Shown here: one piece after another, positions 1-4,801 of the stretch | Layout: each line of letters opens with the position of its first letter | Numbering within the stretch: the stretch's first letter is position 1 | Notes under the pieces: model-generated | The model's input: the letters and a program-made list of their open reading frames with translations, nothing else | What the model was told of the DNA's origin: nothing | Database searches by the model: none | Program-made: the position numbers and the translations under genes | Assembly: GCA_009392675.1 (NCBI GenBank) | Contig: VFFY01000024.1 | Coordinates: 1-5,417, forward strand | Length of the DNA: 5,417 bases | Source: SAR202 cluster bacterium | GTDB lineage: Bacteria; Chloroflexota; Dehalococcoidia; Lucifugimonadales; UBA826 | Direction: 5' to 3'

Positions 1-895
1 CACGTGATACTGAAAGAAGACGTTCGGTCTTCACCATCTTTCCCACAAGAAAGGTACCAAAAAGTGCCGCTAGATAGCCACCACCTTTGATGATGCCGAA
101 CCAGCCAAGTTCGCTAGACTCCACATCACTGGTCGTACCAAATGTGAAGTAATTCATAAAAGGGATGCTCGGCATATTTTGAAGATTGAGCATGATATGG
201 GGCATGAATCTCATAGAAGTTTCCATAGTCACACCAATACAAACCGAGGTAACTATACCGATGAACATAAGGTGATTAGTTTTGAGCCTTGACCAGAAAC
301 CTTCAGGAAGAATAGATACGTTCCCTTTAATGCTGCTGGTTCTTCTAATAAATCCTTCCTCCGGCATATGCAGTAATAGGAAAACCATCAGTGAAGCGTA
401 GAGAAATGATGCCGTAATGAATGGAAGGCGAGGGTTTATTCCCGCAAGAACAATGGAAGGAATGATGCTAAGTACTCCTCCTGCCATCTGCCATTGGGCG
501 GCTTTAATAAATGTCTTATTAGCCTTTGTCTCACCTATTTCGTCAGAGAGCCATGCTTCTTGTGCACCACTTATAAACGAGTAACCAATTCCCCATGAGA
601 ACATCCCTAATCCGATTCCAGTAAAAGTTGGAGATACTCCCACGATGGCGATGGAAACACTCATTACGAAAAATCCTATTAATATAGAGCCCTTCCTACT
701 GTATCGGTCAGCTATTATTCCGCTTGGTACCTCAGCCATAAAGACAGCGAGCTCCATTGCAGTACCAATGAGTATTAATTGGTAGGCTTCCAACTGGCCA
801 TGCCGCACAGCGTAAACCCCATAAGTCACGGTTGCCAGAGAAAAGAAAAAATTGTCACAAAAATTTATGAGGTAATAGAGTTTTTCAAACTTCAT
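1..895 (-). CDS. MFS transporter, DHA3/tetracycline-efflux-like (N-terminal part; cut by window edge)
   Basis: The frame runs from ATG at 895 to the window edge without a stop and gives 298 residues, so the C-terminal part of a normal MFS protein of about 400 residues lies outside. The product is very hydrophobic, with roughly eight membrane segments visible. MFS motif A follows helix 2 at about residues 57-69 (PSGIIADRYSRKG), with the usual D-R and R-K residues. The preceding ELAVFMAEVPSG stretch and the later GAQEAWLSDEIGE stretch resemble DHA3-type proton-driven drug exporters; this is family resemblance, and the substrate cannot be told. The start is the first ATG after an in-frame TAA at 925-923. 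No GGAG-type site precedes it, so initiation may be weak or unusual. It is divergent from the WrbA-like gene. Confidence 0.88.
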   Translation of the reverse strand, partial: MKFEKLYYLINFCDNFFFSLATVTYGVYAVRHGQLEAYQLILIGTAMELAVFMAEVPSGIIADRYSRKGSILIGFFVMSVSIAIVGVSPTFTGIGLGMFSWGIGYSFISGAQEAWLSDEIGETKANKTFIKAAQWQMAGGVLSIIPSIVLAGINPRLPFITASFLYASLMVFLLLHMPEEGFIRRTSSIKGNVSILPEGFWSRLKTNHLMFIGIVTSVCIGVTMETSMRFMPHIMLNLQNMPSIPFMNYFTFGTTSDVESSELGWFGIIKGGGYLAALFGTFLVGKMVKTERLLSVSR

Positions 896-936
896 CGGCA
901 GGTGGAAGTGTAGTGAAATTTCTTAAGCACGTTTTC

Positions 937-966
937 ATTATAGATAATTCATTTAATATGAGTCGA
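937..966 (-). promoter_or_regulatory. Candidate sigma70-type promoter of the MFS gene
   Basis: On the minus strand a perfect TATAAT (942-937) is preceded by TCGACT (966-961, four of six consensus bases) with an 18-base spacer. It lies about 40 bases upstream of the MFS start codon and fits a primary promoter. This is sequence matching only. Confidence 0.5.
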
Positions 967-1049
967 GACATATAAGCGCCTGGGTAGGCCGTATCAAAAT
1001 TACGTCATACTATTAAAACCAAATTAAGAAATATCACAGGGTGATAAAG

Positions 1050-1544
1050 ATGAAGAAGCAAAATAGTTTATTGATAATATACACTTCCAAAAATGGGCGT
1101 ACCGAACATATGGTGGAGCCCATTCATCAAGGAATTCTGGACTCAGGGTTAGAGGCCACCGTTAGGTTAGTTGGTGATGTTCGTTGGGAAGAAATGTTGT
1201 TAGCTGAAGGAATAATAATCGGCACTCCGGTTCGGTTCGGAGGTATCGATTGGGAAATCAAGCGCCTTTTCGATGTGATGGCCCATCAAGACTATCCAGG
1301 CCCATTGTCTGGAAAGGTCGGAGGAGCATTCACTGCTGGAGGAAGCCCTGGCAGTGGTGCAGAGCTGGCTTTGCTTAGCATGCTTCATGTCTTGCTCAAC
1401 CATGGAATGGTCATCCAGGGAAACGCCCACTCATCTCATTACGGCCCAATAGCACTTGCTGAATCTTCCCAGGACTCTATTGTTTCAAAATGTTACGAGT
1501 GGGGCCAACACTGGGGTCGATTAGTTAGCAAACTTCACGAATGA
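1050..1544 (+). CDS. WrbA-like flavodoxin-fold protein (NAD(P)H:quinone oxidoreductase family), short form
   Basis: The 164-residue product has the WrbA order of motifs. An N-terminal beta strand leads into a phosphate-binding loop TSKNGRT (residues 12-18). GTPVRFGG follows at 58-65, then GKVGGAFTAGGSPGSG at 88-103, LNHGMVIQG at 116-124 and HYGP at 130-133. Related proteins bind FMN and reduce quinones with two electrons in the cytosol; the acceptor here is unknown. It is shorter than typical WrbA (about 200 residues), mainly in the segments around the flavin site, so it may belong to a separate small flavodoxin group. ATG 1050 is preferred over in-frame GTG 1041 because AGGGTG at 1038-1043 sits six bases before the ATG but would overlap the GTG. 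No clear promoter was found; TACTAT at 1008-1013 is a weak -10 candidate. A repeat copy follows the stop by about a dozen bases. Confidence 0.85.
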   Translation: MKKQNSLLIIYTSKNGRTEHMVEPIHQGILDSGLEATVRLVGDVRWEEMLLAEGIIIGTPVRFGGIDWEIKRLFDVMAHQDYPGPLSGKVGGAFTAGGSPGSGAELALLSMLHVLLNHGMVIQGNAHSSHYGPIALAESSQDSIVSKCYEWGQHWGRLVSKLHE

Positions 1545-1556
1545 AGATATAAACAA

Positions 1557-1613
1557 TTAATTCAAGCCCATCTGTGGCACTATGCTCGCTAAGTAGAGGC
1601 GGAGCTGGGAACC
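1557..1613 (+). repeat. Intergenic repeat, copy 1 of 3
   Basis: This is a direct repeat related to those at 2137 and 2792. The best-conserved 37 bases run from TTCAA at 1561 through TGTGGC (1573-1578) and GCTC to GTAGA (ending 1597), with 30 of 37 positions equal to copy 2. Similarity fades to a GGGAACC match at 1607-1613. On the minus strand the core reads LLSEHSATDGLE within an open frame that starts ATGGGGTTC near 1616 and runs into the 3' end of the WrbA-like gene in antisense. It lies between the WrbA-like gene and the small membrane gene. Confidence 0.7.
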
Positions 1614-1736
1614 CCATCCTTGAAATATCCGCAATACTCGATAATAACTGGACCTAAATTTGATGGTTATGGCTTCTTCGGCTGACTAATATAAATATAG
1701 ATACACAGAAATGGCCTACATTGGAGGATGAGTGAT

Positions 1737-1946
1737 ATGAATAGGAACCGCAAACTACTACTCACCAGCCTGGCGCTGGGGCTGATATCCTTGACGGTAG
1801 CACTGTTGGGCGGGATTCACCTCCAACACCTCATCAATGATGGTGGTGGTAGACACCTAGGAGAGACTGTAGTGCTCCTCGTCCTAGCATTGGGACTGTT
1901 TGCAGGTTCAGTGTGGGCCTGCCAGCGGAATCGTAAAACGGGGTGA
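1737..1946 (+). CDS. Small two-helix membrane protein, unknown
   Basis: The 69-residue product starts with a basic MNRNRK tail, followed by a hydrophobic helix at about residues 7-27, a short polar loop with a GGG, a second helix at about 42-62 and a basic end (RNRK). This suggests a hairpin in the inner membrane with both ends in the cytoplasm by the positive-inside rule. No family was recognised. ATG 1737 is chosen because GGAGG at 1723-1727 lies nine bases before it; the in-frame ATG 1728 would touch the GGAGG. An AT-rich TATAAA at 1690-1695 is a possible -10, without a convincing -35. The gene stands alone between repeat copies 1 and 2. Confidence 0.55.
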   Translation: MNRNRKLLLTSLALGLISLTVALLGGIHLQHLINDGGGRHLGETVVLLVLALGLFAGSVWACQRNRKTG

Positions 1947-2044
1947 CAAAATCAGGCCAGCGACGAGATGCGGCAGATAACCGTATCGTCTATACGGTCA
2001 GGCCCCCAGAGACAGGCTCACGGAAGGTGGAGTCTAATAGCTAG
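1943..2044 (+). CDS. Possible 33-residue ORF overlapping the small membrane gene (doubtful)
   Basis: A GTG at 1943 overlaps the TGA of the upstream membrane gene as GTGA, the arrangement typical of translational coupling. The frame ends at TAG 2042-2044. The peptide is polar, begins MTKSGQRRDAADNR and contains IVYTVRPPETG. No family is recognised, the start is not ATG, and no strong ribosome site precedes it. It could equally be a chance frame or the front of a decayed gene. Confidence 0.2.
   Translation: MTKSGQRRDAADNRIVYTVRPPETGSRKVESNS
1980..1998. other. Perfect 7-bp hairpin
   Basis: ACCGTAT (1980-1986) and ATACGGT (1992-1998) are exact inverted repeats around a five-base loop, 34 bases after the small membrane gene. 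No T-run follows on either strand, so it is not a standard intrinsic terminator. It could stabilise the 3' end of the transcript or be a protein-binding site. Confidence 0.4.
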
Positions 2045-2097
2045 GAGCCCCATGTGCGAGTAAGTATAATGTGGGAGCATTGGGATATATCTCCCTT

Positions 2098-2193
2098 CTA
2101 ACTCACAATAGCCCCAATAGCATCCTCTAGATGGTCTTCAAAATCATTTGTGGCGCTATGCTCACTAGGTAGATATGGCGAAATACGAACCTC
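2098..2193 (-). pseudogene. Gene-end remnant resembling a class V aminotransferase C-terminus
   Basis: On the minus strand a 31-codon open frame ends at TAG (2100-2098) and begins just after an in-frame TAG at 2196-2194. It reads EVRISPYLPSEHSATNDFED, then HLEDAIGAIVS. The VRISPYL segment followed by an acidic, helix-like end resembles the last strand and helix of class V (cysteine desulfurase-like) PLP aminotransferases, which often close with an R-I/V-S-P-H/Y motif and a D-x-LxxAI-type helix. The PLP lysine region and the rest of the enzyme are absent here, so this could only be debris. The family assignment rests on one short motif and is tentative. Its first half is repeat copy 2. Confidence 0.35.
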
Positions 2194-2194
2194 C
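2137..2194 (+). repeat. Intergenic repeat, copy 2 of 3
   Basis: This is the central copy of the family. TTCAA starts at 2137, TGTGGC lies at 2149-2154 and GTAGA ends at 2173. It matches copy 1 at 30 of 37 core positions and also matches copy 3 at 30 of 37. Similarity to copy 3 continues to ACGAACCT near 2192 with one indel. It sits between the small membrane gene and the 3' end of the zinc-ribbon gene. Confidence 0.7.
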
Positions 2195-2212
2195 TACAAT
2201 ACCAAGAATCAT

Positions 2213-2767
2213 CTAATCGTCTTCGTTAGGGAATTGTTTTCTGTTCCATTCTTGCCGTATTTCTTCCACTGGTTTTTCTCTACGTTTGCGTTCTTTTGAA
2301 TAAGGACTATCAGGGTCACTACCAGTTACCCAAGCTAATCCACATCCGCACAAAAATCCTGCAAAAGGTAAAGCGAAAAGTCCTACTAGATTTCCATCCA
2401 CAACAAAAACCCATATGCCCAAAGCGATCCCTACTAAAGTTCCACCAATTGTTTTTATCAAACCTGTCGGCCTGAGATTTACTCTGTTGATGCGGTTTGA
2501 TTCAAAAGAATTTGAAGGTGTGATTGCAGGTTTTATAGCCTGCTCAAAAGATGCCCTCCCAGAACCATCAGGAACACTGACCGGCTGTTCTTCGGCCGGA
2601 TTTGCCAGTGCAATAATTTCGTGAAGCGTCAGTGGATTTTCTTCAGTTGGCTTTTTTAATCCAAAGGGATGAGGCTCATTTAACTGACCCCTATCACAGA
2701 AGGTACAACTGTCCCCTCCATGGTAACGCTCATGATGTCCGCACCAGCACCTCATCTGTGAAGTCAT
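2213..2767 (-). CDS. Zinc-ribbon-like membrane protein, unknown
   Basis: The 184-residue product begins with a compact Cys/His cluster, CWCGHH at residues 7-12, H16 and CTFC at 21-24. Such a cluster usually binds one zinc. A long low-complexity linker rich in Pro, Ser and Asn follows (about 30-100). Two membrane helices come next (about 104-123 and 127-147), and the tail is highly charged (KERKRREKPVEEIRQEW). The cluster and tail are probably cytoplasmic. Similar short CxCGHH modules occur in proteins of unknown role in Chloroflexota and Actinobacteria, as far as I recall. GGGAGG (2778-2773) lies five bases before ATG 2767 and fixes that start rather than Met5. The gene is flanked by repeat copies 2 and 3. 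No function can be assigned. Confidence 0.75.
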   Translation of the reverse strand: MTSQMRCWCGHHERYHGGDSCTFCDRGQLNEPHPFGLKKPTEENPLTLHEIIALANPAEEQPVSVPDGSGRASFEQAIKPAITPSNSFESNRINRVNLRPTGLIKTIGGTLVGIALGIWVFVVDGNLVGLFALPFAGFLCGCGLAWVTGSDPDSPYSKERKRREKPVEEIRQEWNRKQFPNEDD

Positions 2768-2784
2768 ACCAGCCTCCCAGAACC

Positions 2785-2813
2785 ATTATAAATAATTCAA
2801 AATCATGTGTGGC
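2785..2813 (-). promoter_or_regulatory. Candidate promoter of the zinc-ribbon gene, built partly from repeat copy 3
   Basis: On the minus strand a perfect TATAAT (2790-2785) ends 17 bases before the ATG. Exactly 17 bases further upstream is GCCACA (2813-2808), which keeps only the ACA half of the -35 consensus and is the most conserved block of the repeat. Transcription from here would give a leader of about ten bases that still contains the GGGAGG. Confidence 0.4.
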
Positions 2814-2852
2814 GATAGGCTCTCTGAGTAGGGGTAGCCAAAAGACGAGCCT
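2792..2852 (+). repeat. Intergenic repeat, copy 3 of 3
   Basis: TTCAA starts at 2796, TGTGGC lies at 2808-2813 and GTAGG ends at 2832, in the same order and spacing as the other two copies. ACGAGCCT (2845-2852) parallels the end of copy 2. TAATTCAA upstream is shared with copy 1. On the minus strand the core reads LLREPIATHDFE, clearly related to the other two, but its upstream part has a one-base indel relative to copy 2. It lies between the divergent zinc-ribbon and PPOX genes. Confidence 0.7.
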
Positions 2853-2971
2853 GTCATCGCGCTAACGGTAACTTCAACTCATGCTCTACCTACATTAGAT
2901 AACATTTCTCTAGAAAATGGATGGTAAGGTGGGATAAAGAAAGTGATTATAGAGTAGGCCAAGGAGATTGC

Positions 2972-3394
2972 ATGCAATTAGACAAGATAGAGGAAATCGT
3001 GGTACTTAACCATGAAGCAGTATTTACCACCTTCCGTAGGAGCGGTGCGATCCAAATGAGTATCGTCACTGTGGGTGTCCTCCTTAATGGTGTTGCCTTC
3101 ACAATCTCCCCAGGCAGCGCCAAGCTAGCTAACCTCAGACATAATCCTCGCTGCTCCCTGTTGGTCTCTCGGCGCGACTGGGGTGATTACGCCGTCTTGG
3201 AAGGCCTCGCTCAGATATTGTCCCCAGATGCTACGCCCATAAAGGAGCTAAGACTAACCCTACGTGAAGTCTATAGGGCAGCCAGCGGCAAAGAACATCC
3301 TGACTGGGAGGAGTTCGACCAGGCCGTGCAAGAGGATCGGCGTTCTGCGATTATTGTTGTGCCTGAGCACATTTACTACGGTAATGCTGGGTAG
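2972..3394 (+). CDS. PPOX-class split-barrel oxidoreductase, probable F420- or FMN-binding
   Basis: The 140-residue product has the pattern of the pyridoxamine 5'-phosphate oxidase-like 'probable F420-dependent enzyme' group. The first strand region reads FTTFRRSGAIQMS (18-30). KLANLRHNPRCSLLV follows (51-65), typical of the phosphate-contacting helix and strand, then YAVLEGLAQI (73-82). A C-terminal HPDWEEF helix (109-115) leads into DRRSAIIVVPEHIYYG (122-137). Such proteins are small cytosolic dimers that bind F420 or FMN and reduce varied or unknown substrates; the cofactor cannot be settled from sequence alone. ATG 2972 is chosen because AAGGAG (2961-2966) lies five bases upstream. An in-frame ATG at 2921 would add 17 polar residues but has no ribosome site. 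It may share a transcript with the small membrane gene 57 bases downstream. Confidence 0.88.
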   Translation: MQLDKIEEIVVLNHEAVFTTFRRSGAIQMSIVTVGVLLNGVAFTISPGSAKLANLRHNPRCSLLVSRRDWGDYAVLEGLAQILSPDATPIKELRLTLREVYRAASGKEHPDWEEFDQAVQEDRRSAIIVVPEHIYYGNAG

Positions 3395-3451
3395 ACAATG
3401 CGTACTCAGAGGTGAAGGAACGACCTCCATTTGCAAGTGTATGATTATGCA

Positions 3452-3640
3452 ATGATGATGATTAGTGAGAAAACAAAAAATGCACTCTCTAAAGCTATTG
3501 TTCCAGCTGTAGGAGTGGCTGCCGCCTACTACCTATTAATGTGTTCTGTTTTTGGTATGGATAAAGGTGTTTGTATAGGTGGTGCTGTTTTCTTTGGGAT
3601 AGCCGTCTTTATTGGGTTGTCCTTGGCATATAGGCGATAG
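3452..3640 (+). CDS. Small two-helix membrane protein, unknown
   Basis: The 62-residue product opens with three Met codons and a short polar lead (ISEKTKNALSK). It then has two hydrophobic stretches, about residues 16-36 and 46-60, and ends in YRR. This predicts a membrane hairpin. No family was recognised. The start is uncertain: ATG 3452, 3455 and 3458 have no good ribosome site, while in-frame TTG 3431 has AAGGA 11 bases before it (3415-3419). It follows the PPOX gene on the same strand. Its topology resembles the other small membrane protein in this window, but the sequences are not obviously related. Confidence 0.5.
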   Translation: MMMISEKTKNALSKAIVPAVGVAAAYYLLMCSVFGMDKGVCIGGAVFFGIAVFIGLSLAYRR

Positions 3641-3784
3641 GTCGCCACTGACTTGAACCGTGAACCTACCAATTGAGATCCGATATTAATGTGATTGTGG
3701 GAATTATTGTGCCTGACCCTGAATGTGAGGGTAGCATGCCTATAGCGCTAACTTTAATGTTTGGCTAGCCTGAAATATCTCGTC

Positions 3785-3919
3785 TTAATCTTTTGGCACG
3801 CCGCCAGTACTTGCTGGGTGCCAGTTGAAGTTAAGCCAACCGGCATAATACGTGTTAATAAATTGAATGTCTGAAAAGCTTGAGACTTCAACTCCCATGA
3901 CACCAAGGGCGCTTTCCAT
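3785..3919 (-). pseudogene. 44-codon minus-strand ORF, probable 3' remnant of a larger gene
   Basis: The frame runs from ATG 3919 to TAA (3787-3785) and can be extended seven codons upstream (RKARQL before the Met) to an in-frame TAA. The residue mix looks like real protein: MESALGVMGVEVSSF is a plausible amphipathic segment, and NTYYAGWLNFNWHP is rich in aromatic residues. It ends GGVPKD. No ribosome site precedes the ATG, so I favour the C-terminal tail of a lost gene over an intact small protein. I do not recognise the family. The strong hairpin at 3794-3823 and the 9-bp inverted repeat (3823-3831 with 3885-3893) fall inside this frame and may be by-products of its codons. Confidence 0.35.
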
Positions 3920-3946
3920 TAATTGTCTGGCTTTTCTTTAGAACAT

Positions 3947-3973
3947 AACCTAAACTGCCGGCAAAGTTAGGTT
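3947..3973. promoter_or_regulatory. Operator-like inverted repeat upstream of the SDR gene
   Basis: AACCTAA (3947-3953) and TTAGGTT (3967-3973) are exact inverted repeats around 13 bases that contain the palindrome GCCGGC. The symmetry extends to AACCTAAAC/GTTAGGTT if one base is bulged. It ends seven bases before the GGAGGG of the SDR gene. A weak -35/-10 pair, TTGTCT (3923-3928) and CATAAC (3944-3949), would place the left arm on the -10, as expected for a repressor site. A 5' leader hairpin masking translation is the alternative. Confidence 0.4.
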
Positions 3974-3991
3974 CAATAAAGGAGGGTAGGA

Positions 3992-4756
3992 ATGAGGTTC
4001 CAAGGCAAGGTGGCTATAGTTACAGCGGCGGCCAATGGCATTGGAAAAGCTACTTCTAAAATCCTTGCACGGGAAGGAGCTCAGTTAGTGGCTGTGGACA
4101 TAAATTCAGGGGCCCTCGCAGAGTTGACCAAAGAAATAGAGAGGGAGGGGGGAAACATTAGCACCTTTGAAACAAACGTATTGGAAGGCACTCAAGTCAA
4201 GGACTTAGTGAACTCAGTGGTCGGCAGGTTTAACAAAATTGATATTTTGGTAAACGCGGTCGGAGGCAGCACTATTATCCCAAATAGTACAGCCTCAGTT
4301 GATAACCTTTCGCTAGATGACTGGGATAAAATCATCCAGTTTAACTTAAAGGGTACTTTTTTATGCACTAGCGCCGTTGTCAGTCAGATGAAAAAACAAG
4401 GCAATGGAAAAATAGTCAACATATCTTCTGACGCAGCCCACAGTATGGGCGACCCCAGTAGCGCCTATGTAACGGCCAAGGCAGGTATCATGGCTTTCAC
4501 AAAAAAGGTTGCCAGAGAGGCTGGACCGTACGGTGTGACCTGTAATGCAATCGCCCCTAGCGTGACATTGAGTGAAAGAGTAGGCCCGAGGTGGGAGCAA
4601 AGGTCAGAGGAAAACAAACAACAGATTCTTGAGGAAATTCCCTTAAGGCGTGTGTCTCAACCTGACGACCAGGCTAAGGTCATTGCTTTCCTAGCGTCGG
4701 GGGATGCAGATTATGTCACCGGGGTAACGATTGATACTAGTGGCGGTCGATACTAA
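3992..4756 (+). CDS. Short-chain dehydrogenase/reductase (classical SDR, FabG-like)
   Basis: This complete 254-residue classical SDR is expected to act as a soluble NAD(P)-dependent alcohol/ketone oxidoreductase. The dinucleotide motif is TAAANGIG (11-18), where the usual first Gly of TGxxxGIG is Ala. D36 at the end of strand 2 (VAVD) suggests NAD(H) rather than NADP(H). NAVGG (88-92) replaces NNAG. The catalytic set is N118, S146 (S145 adjacent), Y159 and K163 in SSAYVTAKAG. The C-terminal part, PLRRVSQPDDQAKVIAFLAS followed by DYVTGVTIDTSGG, is standard. The loop at about 192-213 (TLSERVGPRWEQRSEENKQQ) is the substrate lid and gives no clear substrate. GGAGGG (3981-3986) lies five bases before the ATG. 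The gene is monocistronic by context, convergent with the DUF805 gene. Confidence 0.95.
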   Translation: MRFQGKVAIVTAAANGIGKATSKILAREGAQLVAVDINSGALAELTKEIEREGGNISTFETNVLEGTQVKDLVNSVVGRFNKIDILVNAVGGSTIIPNSTASVDNLSLDDWDKIIQFNLKGTFLCTSAVVSQMKKQGNGKIVNISSDAAHSMGDPSSAYVTAKAGIMAFTKKVAREAGPYGVTCNAIAPSVTLSERVGPRWEQRSEENKQQILEEIPLRRVSQPDDQAKVIAFLASGDADYVTGVTIDTSGGRY

Positions 4757-4773
4757 CGAAGAAAATTCGTGTT
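4756..4773 (+). terminator. Weak terminator-like hairpin after the SDR gene
   Basis: ACGAA (4756-4760) and TTCGT (4766-4770) pair around GAAAA, followed by GTTTATA. The stem is short and AT-rich and begins at the last base of the stop codon, so termination strength is doubtful. Confidence 0.25.
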
Positions 4774-4801
4774 TATACGTCCCTGAATTTGGCAATTGAT
4801 C

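Larger units (their letters stand above)
3641..3991. other. Gene-poor stretch with remnants and inverted repeats
   Basis: This 351-base gap holds a protein-like 44-codon minus-strand frame (3785-3919) and an operator-like inverted repeat before the SDR gene (3947-3973). A weak resemblance to the intergenic repeats lies at 3651-3668. A short plus-strand frame (GTG 3691 to TAG 3768) reads VIVGIIVPDPECEGSMPIA but is too short to support as a gene. Small palindromes TAGCGCTA (3743-3750) and GGCTAGCC (3763-3770) are present. GCGCTAAC occurs here (3745-3752) and also just beyond repeat copy 3. No tRNA or complete gene was seen. Confidence 0.5.

Noticed and set aside
16..32. Hairpin GAAGAC/GTCTTC
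   Set aside because: It lies inside the MFS coding sequence with no adjacent regulatory context, so it is likely incidental.
1200..1430. Minus-strand open frame of 76 codons
   Set aside because: It lies wholly antisense to the WrbA-like gene, whose motifs are clear, and its own residues are unstructured with no family resemblance.
1571..2200. tRNA-like reading of the repeats (GCTC...GGTAGA similar to a D-arm)
   Set aside because: No copy offers acceptor, anticodon and T-arm pairings together, and the D-stem complement is missing in copy 2.
1557..2852. CRISPR array
   Set aside because: The copies are degenerate, hundreds of bases apart, and separated by genes rather than uniform spacers.
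2415..2865. Plus-strand open frames of 69 and 77 codons
   Set aside because: They are antisense to the zinc-ribbon gene or run into repeat copy 3. The minus-strand gene has a good ribosome site, promoter and domain pattern.
1557..2872. Integron attC sites
   Set aside because: The cassette-like layout prompted the idea, but no RYYYAAC/GTTRRRY core pair was found at the repeat ends and there is no integrase.
2921..2971. Upstream ATG giving a longer PPOX protein
   Set aside because: It has no ribosome site, and the extra residues are polar and unlike the family's N-terminus. ATG 2972 has a well-placed AAGGAG.
3264..3455. Plus-strand open frame of 63 codons
   Set aside because: It is an out-of-frame shadow of the PPOX C-terminus running into the gap.
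3794..3823. Strong stem TGGCAC/GTGCCA with inner CCAG/CTGG as a terminator
   Set aside because: There is no T-run on either strand, a four-base bulge interrupts one arm, and the sequence falls within the protein-like 44-codon frame.
4361..4600. Minus-strand open frame of 79 codons
   Set aside because: It is antisense to the catalytic part of the SDR gene.
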